Assembly: GCA_016712315.1 (NCBI GenBank)
Contig: JADJRG010000013.1
Location: forward strand, 2,702,001-2,766,000
DNA from: Nannocystis sp.
GTDB taxonomy: Bacteria; Myxococcota_A; Polyangia; Nannocystales; Nannocystaceae
Reading direction: 5' to 3'
DNA: 64,000 bases
Position 1 is the first letter of the stretch. Each line of letters opens with the position of its first letter. Below are positions 36,136-45,120 of this stretch, piece by piece. Both the position numbers and the translations under genes were made by a program. The notes under the pieces are model-generated. The model was not told the DNA's origin, did no database searches, and was given only the letters and a program-made list of their open reading frames with translations.

Positions 36136-36528
36136 TCACGCGGCGGGGGCGAGCAGGGCGCGGGCGAGCAGGCTGAGCAGGGTGATCTCGAGGGTGTACG
36201 TGAGGCCGGCGCCGATCTTCATGGGGGTGCTGGTCGGGCGCGTGAGCATGCCGAAGACATACGAGATCCGGGCGAGCACGAAGAGGGTGCCGAGCAGGCA
36301 GAGCGCGGTGGCGCTGGCGCCGTGGGTCTCGGCGAAGAAGAGGAGGAGCAGGACCAAGAGGCCGTGCTCGAGGGTGTTGCCGTGGGCGCGGCTGGCCCGG
36401 CGGATCTGCTCGAGCGCGCCTTGCGAGCGGTCTCGGCCGTGGTGGAGGCGGAGGCGGGTGGTGTTGATCGCCAGCGCTGTGAGCAGCGCGCCGATCAGGA
36501 GGGCGAAGGAGGCGGAGATCGGGGCCAT
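36136..36528 (-). CDS. MAPEG-family membrane protein, 130 aa
   Basis: Four membrane helices with the MAPEG pattern are seen: an N-terminal helix from MAPISASFALLIGALL, then EQIRRASRAHGNTLEH, the conserved segment that binds glutathione in microsomal GST/MGST relatives, then two helices and ARISYVFGMLTRP. Members conjugate or reduce lipophilic compounds with glutathione. The ATG at 36528 is chosen because upstream sequence is Ser/Arg-rich noise antisense to the kinase gene. It converges on the IIA-like gene and diverges from the kinase gene by about 50 bases. Confidence 0.85.
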   Translation of the reverse strand: MAPISASFALLIGALLTALAINTTRLRLHHGRDRSQGALEQIRRASRAHGNTLEHGLLVLLLLFFAETHGASATALCLLGTLFVLARISYVFGMLTRPTSTPMKIGAGLTYTLEITLLSLLARALLAPAA

Positions 36529-36580
36529 GGAGGTCTTGGGGCTAGGGCCGACGCGCGCGGCGCTGTAGGCTACCAGGAGA

Positions 36581-39448
36581 TTGGCCGAGGAGCGCGAGCA
36601 CGAGACGCTGAGCGAGCTGACGACGACGCCGCGGTCGCTCGGTGACGCTCCGACGGCGATCCTGCCGCGCAGTGAGCGGCCGACGGTCGCCGAGCGGCCG
36701 GCGGCTGGGGGGCCTCCGCAGACGACGCCGCAGACGACGCCGCAGACGACGCCGGTGGGCACACCGACGATGTTGTCGGATGAGGAGGTGCAGGCGCGCC
36801 TCGAGGCGCGGGATCGGATCGGGCGCTTTATCTGCCTGCGCCGGATCGGTGAGGGCGGGATGGGGATCGTGAGCCTCGCCTATGACGAGGAGCTCGACCG
36901 CAAGCTGGCGCTGAAGGTGATCCGCCAGGGCTTCTGTGAGCAGCCGGAGCACCGGCGCAGGTTCATCCGCGAGGCGCAGGCGCTGGCTCGGCTCTCGCAC
37001 CCGAACGTGGTGACGATCTATGAGGTCGGTGAGCACTTGGGTCGCCCGTATCTGGCGATGGAGTTCGTCGAGGGCCGTGATCTGCGGGCGTGGGTGCGCG
37101 AGCGAAGGCGCTCGCTGCGGGAGATCTTGGCGGTGTTCGTCGACGCGGGGCGCGGCTTGGCGGCGGCCCACGCGGCGGGGTTGGTGCACCGCGACTTCAA
37201 GCCGGGCAACGTGCTCGTGGGGGTCGATGGGCGCGCACGGGTGCTGGACTTTGGCATCTCGCGGGCGGCGGACGCGTACGAGGGGCCTGGGAGCGGGGTC
37301 TTGGCCGATACAGAGCGCGGGTCGGTCGGCGATACGCTGACCGCGGTCGGCACGATCATGGGCACGCCGGCGTATATGTCGCCCGAGCAGCTCCGCGGGG
37401 CGAGCGTGGACGGTCGTACGGATCAGTATGCGTTCGCGGTGGCGCTCTATGAGGCGCTGGTGGGCGAGCGGCCGTTCGCCGGACGAGGCGTCGTGGACCG
37501 CTTCAAAGAGGGGTTCGAGTTCACGTGCCCGGCGGACTCGCCGCTGCCGAAGCGGCTGCAGCGGGCGATCACGCGGGCGCTCGCCGCCGCGCCCGAGCAG
37601 CGCTTCCCGTCGATGGACGCGCTGCTGGCGGCGCTGACGGCGGATCCTTGGCGAGGGTGGCGACGCGCTGGGGCTTCGTTGGCGATCGTCGGGGTGGCAG
37701 TGGGGCTGGGGTTCGGCCTGATCTCGCGACCGGAGCCTTGTACGGGCGCAGCGGCGCAGATCGCCGGGGTGTGGTCGGAGGACTCGCGCAGCGCCGTGAC
37801 CGCGGCGTTGGCCCGGGAGGGCGCGGCGGGGGCCGGGGTCGGGCTGCTGACGGAATTTTTGGACGGATATACGCGCGGCTGGGCGACGACGCACCGCGAG
37901 GCCTGCTTGGCGCATGTGCGGGGGGAGAGCTCGGCGGAGGCGCTGGACTTGCGGATGCGCTGCCTCCATCGCGCTCGTGCTGGCTTGCAGGCGCTGGTTG
38001 CGGCGCTGCGCGGCGGCGGGCCCGACGACCTCGACGACGCGCTGGTCGACGCGCACAACCTGCCCGCGGCGCGTGGGTGCCTGGATCTCGACGCGCTCGC
38101 GAGCGGGCCGCCGCCGCCGCCGCAGGCGATCGCGGAGGAGGTAGAGGCGCTCCGCGGGCAGCTCGCGGCGATGGTGCTGTCGGTGCGGCGCGCGGACGCG
38201 GAGGCGGCGCGTGTGGCGGTGCGCTCGGCGGGTGCGCGCGCGAGGACGCTGGGGTATCGGCCGCTGGTGGGTGAGGCGCTGCAGGCTCTGGGGCGCCTCG
38301 AGTCGGAGCTGGCGGACTACGAGGCGGCGGCGCAGGCGCTCGAGGAGGCGCTGTGGGTGGCGGTCAGCGTGGATGATCCGAGGCGGTCGGCGGAGGTGAT
38401 GAGCAGCCTGATCTATGTGCTCGGCGGGTCGCTCGATCGCGACGCGGCGGCGAGCCGCTGGCGCGCTCACGCCGACGCGCTGGCGGCGCGGCTCGGGGCG
38501 GACTCGGCGGGCGCCGCTCGGCTGGCGTGGGCGATCGGGGCGGTGGCGCTGCACCACGGGCGGGCAGAAGAGGCGGTGCGCGAGCTGCGGCGGGCGGTGG
38601 CGATCAGCGAGGCGCTGCACGGGCCCGAGCACGTGACGGTCGCGTCGCACCTCGGCAACTTGGGGGCGGCGCTGGGGACGGTGCGGGACTTCGAGGGGGC
38701 GAGGTCGGCCTTCGAGCGCTCGCTGCGGATCCTCGAGGCGGCGTTCGGCGCGGAGCACTCGTCGGTGATCACGACGCTGGGCAACCTCGCCAACGTACAC
38801 ATGCTGCTCGGCGACGTCGACCGAGCGCTGACGCTCGGCGAAGAGGCGCTGGCGCGGGCGCTGCGGATCCGCGGCGATGATCACCCGCAGGTCGCGACGC
38901 TGCTGCAGAACCTCGCGCGGGCGCGTCGTACCCGCGGGCAGTGGGCGGAGGCCCGCGCCGATCTGCTGCGCGCGGCGGCGATCCAGCGGCGGCGCCTCGG
39001 CGCGCATCGCGAGCTGATGTGGACGCTCAGCGAGCTGGTCCTGATCGAGGTGGAGCAGGCAGCGCTGGCGGCGGCGAAGGAGCACGCGGCGGAGCTGATC
39101 GAGGTGACGCTCGCGGTGCTCCCCGAGGACGCGCCGAAGGTGCTCCGGAGCTTCGGCGACGCGGCGGAGGTGGCGGCGGCGCGAGGCGACGTGGCGGCGG
39201 TGATCTCGCTGGCCGAGCGGGGCCTCGCGCGGCCGCTCGAGCGGGCGGCGCGTGAAGACCCCGAGTCGCTCGCGTACCTGCGCTTCCACCTGGCGCAGGC
39301 GCTGCACCAGCGCGGGCGGGCGGGCGATCGGCGACGGGCGCTCGCGCTGGCCGAGGCGGCGCGGCCGGTGTTCGCGGCGGATCCCGCGGCGTGGGAGGAG
39401 GAGCTGGCGCTGTTGGCGACGTGGAGCAGGCGCCGGCCCGGCCGGTGA
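36581..39448 (+). CDS. Ser/Thr protein kinase with TPR repeats, 955 aa
   Basis: A Hanks-type kinase domain (about 82-350) has a glycine loop GEGGMG, K112 (ALKVIR), the catalytic D205 in HRDFKPGN, DFG at D223 and MSPEQLRG. One membrane helix at about 365-385 (LAIVGVAVGLGFGLI) separates it from a C-terminal region with many TPR-like helices (for example LGNLGAALGTVRDFEGARS, LGNLANVHMLLGDVDRA, LLQNLARARRTRGQWAEA). This build is common in myxobacteria. The N-terminal linker contains QTTPQTTPQTTP, encoded by a 12-base DNA repeat. The start is uncertain: TTG at 36581 has GGAG too close before it, and GTG or ATG codons at about 36752-36770 would remove most of the linker. Confidence 0.9.
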   Translation: MAEEREHETLSELTTTPRSLGDAPTAILPRSERPTVAERPAAGGPPQTTPQTTPQTTPVGTPTMLSDEEVQARLEARDRIGRFICLRRIGEGGMGIVSLAYDEELDRKLALKVIRQGFCEQPEHRRRFIREAQALARLSHPNVVTIYEVGEHLGRPYLAMEFVEGRDLRAWVRERRRSLREILAVFVDAGRGLAAAHAAGLVHRDFKPGNVLVGVDGRARVLDFGISRAADAYEGPGSGVLADTERGSVGDTLTAVGTIMGTPAYMSPEQLRGASVDGRTDQYAFAVALYEALVGERPFAGRGVVDRFKEGFEFTCPADSPLPKRLQRAITRALAAAPEQRFPSMDALLAALTADPWRGWRRAGASLAIVGVAVGLGFGLISRPEPCTGAAAQIAGVWSEDSRSAVTAALAREGAAGAGVGLLTEFLDGYTRGWATTHREACLAHVRGESSAEALDLRMRCLHRARAGLQALVAALRGGGPDDLDDALVDAHNLPAARGCLDLDALASGPPPPPQAIAEEVEALRGQLAAMVLSVRRADAEAARVAVRSAGARARTLGYRPLVGEALQALGRLESELADYEAAAQALEEALWVAVSVDDPRRSAEVMSSLIYVLGGSLDRDAAASRWRAHADALAARLGADSAGAARLAWAIGAVALHHGRAEEAVRELRRAVAISEALHGPEHVTVASHLGNLGAALGTVRDFEGARSAFERSLRILEAAFGAEHSSVITTLGNLANVHMLLGDVDRALTLGEEALARALRIRGDDHPQVATLLQNLARARRTRGQWAEARADLLRAAAIQRRRLGAHRELMWTLSELVLIEVEQAALAAAKEHAAELIEVTLAVLPEDAPKVLRSFGDAAEVAAARGDVAAVISLAERGLARPLERAAREDPESLAYLRFHLAQALHQRGRAGDRRRALALAEAARPVFAADPAAWEEELALLATWSRRRPGR

Positions 39449-39456
39449 GGCGCGGC

Positions 39457-40107
39457 TCAGGGGGCGGTCGCGGCGGCGCGGGCGGCGGCGCGGGCGCGGT
39501 CGTAGGCGGCGATGAGCTGGTCGCTGGGGCGCATGTACCCGAGCGCGGGCACTTGGCCGGGTACGGCGTCGATGCCGAGGATGATGGTGCACTCGTTGAG
39601 CCACTCCCAATACGTGATGGTGGCCTTGAGCAGCTCGTCCTCCGGCTCGACAGGGTCGATGTCCTGGAAGCGCAGGCGGAACATGCGGTCGATGAGGTAG
39701 CGCAGGCGCTCGAAGCGAGGGTCGGCGAAGCGCTGGTTGATCACCGCGAAGGACTCGTGGTCGGTCATGTACATCAGCGGGACGAGGCTCTCCTCGTCGA
39801 GGGGGCCGAGCACGCGGTGGTCGCGGAAGATGAAGAGGTTGGCGCTGTAGATGTGGCCGATCACGCAGTAGCGGCAGCCGTTCCACAGGGCGGCGACGCC
39901 GATTAAGGTCTGCGCGGTGGCCTCGCCGAAGCTGGCGGTGAGCCTGTTGGTCACCTCCGCGCCGAGCTTCATGAGGCGGAAGGTGCCGCGCAGGCCGTGG
40001 AGGCGGACCATCTCCTCCTGGATCGGTCCGAGGTCGTAGCCTGCGGTCATGCGGGTCATCGCGCGGAGGGCGGCGCTGAGGGCTCGCTGCGGGAGGGTGA
40101 GGCTCAT
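39457..40107 (-). CDS. CxxC protein of the carboxymuconolactone decarboxylase/AhpD type, 216 aa
   Basis: A helical soluble protein with ALWNGCRYCVIGH, the AhpD-like motif in which C78 and C81 form a redox pair and H85 acts as proton relay. Members detoxify peroxides or carry out decarboxylations. The rest is helical and does not clearly match a named subgroup. The ATG at 40107 overlaps the STAS-like gene's stop as ATGA, so the two are coupled. The stop lies nine bases from the convergent kinase stop. Confidence 0.75.
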   Translation of the reverse strand: MSLTLPQRALSAALRAMTRMTAGYDLGPIQEEMVRLHGLRGTFRLMKLGAEVTNRLTASFGEATAQTLIGVAALWNGCRYCVIGHIYSANLFIFRDHRVLGPLDEESLVPLMYMTDHESFAVINQRFADPRFERLRYLIDRMFRLRFQDIDPVEPEDELLKATITYWEWLNECTIILGIDAVPGQVPALGYMRPSDQLIAAYDRARAAARAAATAP

Positions 40108-40565
40108 GGGCGCGCCTCCCGCCCGGCGCCGCGGAGGCGACCGATCCAGGAGGCGGCGCGCTGGGCGAGCGCGTCCTCGCGGCGCTCGTCGGAGGCCAAC
40201 CAGGCGCGCGCCTGCTCGAGCGAGGGGAAGGTGCGGGCGTTGCTGTCCGGCGCGTTGTGGCAGAGCCAGAGGCCGAGGCCGCGGAAGAGCGGGCGCTCGG
40301 CGACGTAGACGGTGCGGCGGGCGAGGCGGCCGAGGTAGCGCTGGATGTCGAGCAGGCCTTGCCGGCCGTCGACGTCGCAGCGGGCGAGATCGCTCAGGTT
40401 GATGATGGCCTCGAACGAGCCTGGCACGGCGGCGCTGAGCTGCTGACGGAGGGCCCGCTCGAGCTCGCGGGCGGTGTCGGCCGAGAAGTCGCCGCGCAGG
40501 GCGAGGTTGAGGCGACCGGCGTCGATCGGCGCGAGCGACCAGGTCGGTTGGTTTGGAGCGACCAC
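40104..40565 (-). CDS. STAS-like domain protein, 153 aa
   Basis: The GTG at 40565 gives a protein whose residues about 10-105 (LNLALRGDFSADTARELERAL, then FEAIINLSDLARCDVDGRQGLLDIQRYL) look like a STAS/anti-sigma-antagonist fold. The Ser that is phosphorylated in SpoIIAA-type proteins is not clear: Asp-Val-Asp-Gly stands where Asp-Ser is usual. It may be a scaffold rather than a phospho-switch. It is coupled to the CxxC protein and diverges from the kinase at 40701. Confidence 0.65.
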   Translation of the reverse strand: MVAPNQPTWSLAPIDAGRLNLALRGDFSADTARELERALRQQLSAAVPGSFEAIINLSDLARCDVDGRQGLLDIQRYLGRLARRTVYVAERPLFRGLGLWLCHNAPDSNARTFPSLEQARAWLASDERREDALAQRAASWIGRLRGAGREARP

Positions 40566-40700
40566 CGGCGCACAGGCTATCGCAGCTCCGGGTGGTTGGC
40601 GAGGGCGAAGAAGGGCCGAAACCGCGCTCTCCGGCGACCAGGACTCGCTCCGTCGGCGTTGCGAGGGTCTGATACCGTGGACGCGGTGGCGGAGAGGTTG

Positions 40701-42194
40701 ATGAGCGAGGCGGTGCTCGACCACGAGGGGACGGTGATGGCCGTGCGCGCGGCGCCGTCAATGGCGCTCTCGGTGGATATGGAGGGGTGGCTCGAGCGGC
40801 CGCTGATCGAGGCGCTCGCGGCGGCGGACGCGCTGGGGCGGGCGAGCTTGACGGGCATGTTCGCGGGCGCGGCGTCAGCGACGTACACGCTGTCGTTGGC
40901 GCTGCAGGGGCGCGAGGGGGCGGTGCGGGTGGTGGCCTCGCTGCGGCGGGTGGGCTGGCTGTGGATCGTCGAGCTCGAGCCAGAGCCAGAGCTGGCTGAC
41001 GTGGTGACGCCTGAGCGGCTCGCGCAGCACCGGCTCGAGGAGATCGGCGTGCTCTCCAGCGGCATCGCGCACGACTTCAACAACATCTTGTCGGCGATCC
41101 TCGGCAACGGGGAGCTGCTGGCGGAGGTGCTGCCGGGGCTGCTGCAGGCGGATCAGGGCGATCTGCTGGCGGCGGCGGAGGACATCATCACCGCGGCGCA
41201 GCGCTCGCGCGAGCTGATCGGCCAGATGCTGGGCTACGCGGTCAAGGCGCGGCCCAGCCACGGGCTGGTCGACCTCAGCGCGCTCGCGGCGGAGATGGCC
41301 CGCCTCTTAAGAGTGTCGACGCCGCAGAGCGTGGTCTTTGACTTCGACCTGGCGGTCGGTCTGCCGCGGGCGCTGGGCGACCCGAGCCAGCTCCGGCAGG
41401 TGGTGATGAACTTGATCGTCAACGCGGCGGAGGCGATCGGCGATCAGGTCGGCAGCATCGCCGTGCGCACCGGGGCGCGCTTCGTCGATCGGGGGCTGCT
41501 CGACGGCTGCGTCGGCGGCGAGGGGCTGGCCGAGGGCGACTACGTGGTGGCGGAGGTGGTGGATACCGGCTGCGGGATGGATGAGGCGACGGTCGCGCGG
41601 ATCTTCGATCCGTTCTTCACGACCAAGACCAAGGGGCACGGGCTGGGGCTCGCGGGGGTGCGCGCGATCGTCGAGGCGCACGGCGGGGCGCTGCTGGTGC
41701 GGACGGCCCCAGGCATGGGGAGCTCGTTTCAGGTGCTGCTGCCGGTCGCCGGCGCGGCGATCGACGACGCGGCGGACAGCGGGATGCGCTCGCGCGGTGA
41801 CCTGTCCGGTAAGACAGTCCTCGTGATCGACGACGAGAGGATGGTGCTGCGGGTGGCGCAGCGGATCCTCGAGTCGCGGCGGGCGCGGGTGCTCTGCGCG
41901 GCCGACGGCCACCTGGGGATCGAGCTGTTCTTGGCCGAGTCGGCGTCGATCGACTGCGTGCTGCTCGACGTGAGCATGCCGTTCATCCACGGGCTCGACG
42001 TGTTCCGTGAGCTGGTGATGATCGACCCGGCGGCGCGGGTGGTGCTGATCAGCGGCTACAGCGGCGAGGAGATCCAGCGGCGCGCGGCCGGGCTGGGGGT
42101 GCTCGGGTTCTTGCAAAAGCCGTTCAGCGCGGCGGACCTGGTGGAGGCGATCGCGGCGGCGATCCGGGCGTCGCCGCCGCGCTCCTCGTCGTGA
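40701..42194 (+). CDS. hybrid histidine kinase with receiver domain, 497 aa
   Basis: A short PAS-like N-terminal domain (about 1-105) precedes HisKA with H124 (SGIAHDFNN). The HATPase has N-box NLIVNAAEAIGDQ, DTGCGMDEATVARIFDPFF and HGLGLAGVRAIVEAHGG. The C-terminal receiver has D423 (CVLLDVSMPF) and FLQKPF. No membrane helix is seen, so it is a cytoplasmic sensor. The ATG at 40701 has GGAGAGG just upstream; a GTG at 40686 would add five residues. The stop overlaps the GTG of the SDR gene, making a three-gene operon with the SDR and flavoprotein. Confidence 0.92.
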   Translation: MSEAVLDHEGTVMAVRAAPSMALSVDMEGWLERPLIEALAAADALGRASLTGMFAGAASATYTLSLALQGREGAVRVVASLRRVGWLWIVELEPEPELADVVTPERLAQHRLEEIGVLSSGIAHDFNNILSAILGNGELLAEVLPGLLQADQGDLLAAAEDIITAAQRSRELIGQMLGYAVKARPSHGLVDLSALAAEMARLLRVSTPQSVVFDFDLAVGLPRALGDPSQLRQVVMNLIVNAAEAIGDQVGSIAVRTGARFVDRGLLDGCVGGEGLAEGDYVVAEVVDTGCGMDEATVARIFDPFFTTKTKGHGLGLAGVRAIVEAHGGALLVRTAPGMGSSFQVLLPVAGAAIDDAADSGMRSRGDLSGKTVLVIDDERMVLRVAQRILESRRARVLCAADGHLGIELFLAESASIDCVLLDVSMPFIHGLDVFRELVMIDPAARVVLISGYSGEEIQRRAAGLGVLGFLQKPFSAADLVEAIAAAIRASPPRSSS

Positions 42195-43060
42195 TCAGGG
42201 CGCGCGCCGCTGGTACAGTGCGGCCGGTGTCGGAGCCCCAGGTCGATCGCGCGCTCGGCGTCGCCCTCATCACGGGGGCTTGCTCCGGCATCGGCCGTGA
42301 GCTGGCGGAGGGGCTCGCTCGTCGCGGTCACGCGCTGGTGCTCGTGAGCGAGCGGGCGGCGGCGCTGGCGGACGCTGCGGCGGCGCTGCGGCGGGCCTAC
42401 GGGGTGGCGGCGCACGCGATCACCCTCGATTTGGCGCGCCCAGAGGCGGCGGTGGAGCTGCACGCCGCGGTGGCTGAGCTCGGGCTCGAGGTCGATATCT
42501 TGGTCAATAACGCCGGGATCTTCTTCTTCGGCGAGGCCGCGGACGCGTCGACGGCGCGCGCGAACGCGCTCTTGCAGCTCCACGTGGTCACGCCTTCGCT
42601 CCTGTGTACGCTCTTCGGCCGGGAGATGAGGCGCCGCCGTCGCGGGCAGATCCTGATCGTCTCGAGCATCTCGGCGTGGCGTGATTTCCCGGGGATCAGC
42701 TACTACGGGGCGAGCAAGCGCTACCTGCGTGGCTTCGCCCGGGCCTTGCGCAGCGAGCTGGGCGTGTACGGGGTGAACGTCACCTGCCTGGCGCCGGGGG
42801 CGACCGCGACCAGCCTCTATGAGGCGAGCGGCTCGGTCCCGGTCGAGCGCGCGCGCCGGCTCGGCCTGATGATGGACGCCCGGCGGGTGGCAGAGGCTGG
42901 CCTCAAGGCCATGTTTTCAAGAAAGGCGGAGCGGATCCCGGGGGCGCTTAACTGGCTGGCGGCGCTGGCGGCCCAGCTCACGCCGCAGTGGGTGGTCGAC
43001 CTGATCCGCCGCCGCGCGCCGTGGCTGCCCCGGCGCGACCGGGAGGAGGACTCGGCATGA
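42191..43060 (+). CDS. short-chain dehydrogenase/reductase (SDR), 289 aa
   Basis: A classical SDR: nucleotide-binding GACSGIGRELAEGL, structural VNNAGIFFFGEA, catalytic Ser in VSSISAW and YGASK with Tyr/Lys. It should oxidise or reduce a hydroxyl or keto group with NAD(P). The C-terminal tail (about 245-289, LNWLAALAAQLTPQWVVDLI, then RRRAPWLPRRDREE) is hydrophobic then basic and may touch the membrane. The start is a GTG overlapping the kinase stop as GTGA; a GTG at 42227 is an alternative. It overlaps the flavoprotein ATG as ATGA, so the three genes are coupled. Confidence 0.9.
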   Translation: MIRARAAGTVRPVSEPQVDRALGVALITGACSGIGRELAEGLARRGHALVLVSERAAALADAAAALRRAYGVAAHAITLDLARPEAAVELHAAVAELGLEVDILVNNAGIFFFGEAADASTARANALLQLHVVTPSLLCTLFGREMRRRRRGQILIVSSISAWRDFPGISYYGASKRYLRGFARALRSELGVYGVNVTCLAPGATATSLYEASGSVPVERARRLGLMMDARRVAEAGLKAMFSRKAERIPGALNWLAALAAQLTPQWVVDLIRRRAPWLPRRDREEDSA

Positions 43061-44277
43061 TCGACGCGCCCGCTTCGACCGACCCCTTCGAGCCGTATAC
43101 GCTGGCGGGCCTGCGGCTGCGCAACCGGATCATCAAGGCCGCGACCTTCGAGGGGATGAGCCCGCGCGGGGAGGTGAGCGCGGGCCTGATCGCCCACCAC
43201 GCGGCGATCGCGGCGGGCGGGGCGGCGATGACGACGGTGGCGTACTGCGCGGTGGAGCCGGACGGGCGCACCTTCCGCGACCAGCTCTTTATGCGCCCGG
43301 AGCTGGCGCCGTCGCTGCGCGCGCTCACCGATGCGGTGCACCGAGGCGGCGCGGCGGCGTCGCTCCAGCTCGGCCACTGCGGCTCGTTCTGTAACAATCA
43401 TGAGCTGCGGCGCCGCCGCCCCTACGGGCCCTCGCGCGCGCTCAACCTGCTGGGCGCGCTGAGCGGCCGGCCGCTCGCAGATCCGATGAGTGAGGCGGAG
43501 ATCGAGGCGGTGACCGCGGCCTTTGTCCGCTCGGCGGCGCTCGCCCGCGAGGCCGGCTTCGACGCGGTCGAGCTGCACCTCGGGCACGGCTATCTGCTCA
43601 GCCAGTTCCTCAGCCCCGACTCGAACCGCCGCCGCGACGCGTTCGGCGGCTCGCTGGCGGCGCGCGCTCGCTTCCCGTTGCAAGCGGTCCAGCGGGTGCG
43701 CGACGCGCTGCCGCCGGGCTTTCCGGTGCTGGTGAAGATGAACCTGCGCGATGGCCACCGCGGCGGCCTCGAGATCGAGGAGAGCGCGCAGATCGCCCGC
43801 TGGCTGGCTGGCCGCGGCGCCGACGCGCTGGTGCTCTCGGGCGGCTATGTGAGCCGCGACGCGTTCTTCCTGTTCCGCGGCGAGCGGCCGCTGCGGGCGA
43901 TGATCGAGGTCGAGCGCAGCTACCCGCAAAAGCTAGCGCTGGCGCTGTTCGGGCCGTGGGTGATCCGCGCGCACCCGTTCGAGCCGATGTACTTCTTGCC
44001 GCTCGCGCGTGAGGTCCGCGCGGCGGTGCAGATCCCGTTGGTGTTGCTCGGGGGGATCACGGCGCTGGAGCACCTGCATACGGCCCGCCAGGAGGGGTTT
44101 GAGCTGATGGCGATGGCGCGGGCGCTGATCCACGACCCGGGGCTGATCGCCCGCTATCAAGCCGGCGCAGCGGCGACGAGCGGCTGTGTGCCGTGCAATC
44201 GCTGCGTCGCCGAGATGGATCGGGAGGGCGGCGTGCGCTGCGTGCGCGCGCCAGCGCCGCTCCGCGCGGGCTCTTAG
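43057..44277 (+). CDS. NADH:flavin oxidoreductase, Old Yellow Enzyme family, with C-terminal Cys cluster, 406 aa
   Basis: A TIM-barrel FMN enzyme: LRLRNRIIKAATFEGM, LQLGHCGSF, LHLGHGYLLSQFLSPDSN (His pair and barrel residues) and PLVLLGGITALEHL. The last 40 residues carry CVPCNRCVAEMDREGGVRC, resembling the 4Fe-4S ligands of 2,4-dienoyl-CoA reductase and its relatives, but the protein ends there without the second FAD/NAD domain of that enzyme. It may reduce enoyl or enone substrates with NADH. It is coupled to the SDR, suggesting both act on one substrate under the upstream kinase. The stop overlaps the DUF4178 stop by four bases. Confidence 0.88.
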   Translation: MIDAPASTDPFEPYTLAGLRLRNRIIKAATFEGMSPRGEVSAGLIAHHAAIAAGGAAMTTVAYCAVEPDGRTFRDQLFMRPELAPSLRALTDAVHRGGAAASLQLGHCGSFCNNHELRRRRPYGPSRALNLLGALSGRPLADPMSEAEIEAVTAAFVRSAALAREAGFDAVELHLGHGYLLSQFLSPDSNRRRDAFGGSLAARARFPLQAVQRVRDALPPGFPVLVKMNLRDGHRGGLEIEESAQIARWLAGRGADALVLSGGYVSRDAFFLFRGERPLRAMIEVERSYPQKLALALFGPWVIRAHPFEPMYFLPLAREVRAAVQIPLVLLGGITALEHLHTARQEGFELMAMARALIHDPGLIARYQAGAAATSGCVPCNRCVAEMDREGGVRCVRAPAPLRAGS

Positions 44278-45011
44278 GTGCCGGGGAGGAAGCTGACGAA
44301 GTGCGCGGCGAGCGAGCCGCCTTCGCCCATCAGCACTTGGTCGCCCCATCGCTCGAGCCAGAGCGCGCGGTCCGGCGATTGGTAGAGATACGTGGCGACG
44401 CGGGGCAGCGCGGGGCGGCCGTGCATGCCGACCCCGGCGGCGCTGGCCTGGCCGCGGCGGCCGAGGGTGAAGCTGTGGTCGCCGCGCTGAATGTGCCGGG
44501 GTGGCTCGCCGAAGAGGCCGTGGCCGGTGATCTGCTCGAGGAAGAGCCAGCTCTCGAGCTCCGGTGAGGCGACCAGCCAGCGCCGACGATCGCCGTCGGC
44601 CATGACGATGATGACGGAGGTGGCGGCGCCTTCACGGAGGGTGACGACGCCTTCAATGATGTAGTCGCCGTCGCGCTCGCGATCCGCGGCGTCGATGATC
44701 ACGACGTCGCCTTGGCGGAGCTCCAAGAGGGAGATGTCAGGCTCGCTGGGGCCGGGGGCGAGGGCGCGGGGGGCCGCTTGGTAGAGGCGGCCCTCGAGGC
44801 GCTGAGCGACGCGCGCGCGCACTCGCTGGCTGGCGGGGTCCTGCGGCGGGGTGTGGTTGCCACCACCCGCGGCGGCGAGGGCGAGGGGCTCATGCGCCTC
44901 GGGCAGGCGGCGGCCGTCGCCCCAGTCGCGGAGGCGGCGGGCGACGAGGATCCCGACCCAAAACGCGCTGGCGATGGTGAGGGCGGCGATTAAGGAGGCG
45001 AGGGAGAACAT
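44274..45011 (-). CDS. DUF4178-like protein with N-terminal membrane helix, 245 aa
   Basis: One helix at residues 4-25 is followed by an Arg-rich linker. A beta-rich region reads LRQGDVVIIDAADRERDGDYIIEGVVTL, then WLVASPELESWLFLEQI, which fits DUF4178. Related proteins often accompany lipid or polyamine genes, but no function is known. The C-terminus is polar and ends at a TAA shared with the flavoprotein's TAG (TTAG). The gene stands alone on this strand. Confidence 0.72.
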   Translation of the reverse strand: MFSLASLIAALTIASAFWVGILVARRLRDWGDGRRLPEAHEPLALAAAGGGNHTPPQDPASQRVRARVAQRLEGRLYQAAPRALAPGPSEPDISLLELRQGDVVIIDAADRERDGDYIIEGVVTLREGAATSVIIVMADGDRRRWLVASPELESWLFLEQITGHGLFGEPPRHIQRGDHSFTLGRRGQASAAGVGMHGRPALPRVATYLYQSPDRALWLERWGDQVLMGEGGSLAAHFVSFLPGT

Positions 45012-45120
45012 CGCGGTCCTCTGGGGATAGCACGCGCGCTCGAAGTTCTCACGAGGCCGCGTGGCGCGTGTGTGGCCGCGAACACGGCGCGCGCGTGTGG
45101 CGCGTGGCCGCGTTGGCGGG

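Noticed and set aside
36542..39886. 1114-codon minus-strand frame opposite the kinase-TPR gene
   Set aside because: Arg/Pro/His-rich composition without domains; it is the antisense of a gene with clear kinase motifs.
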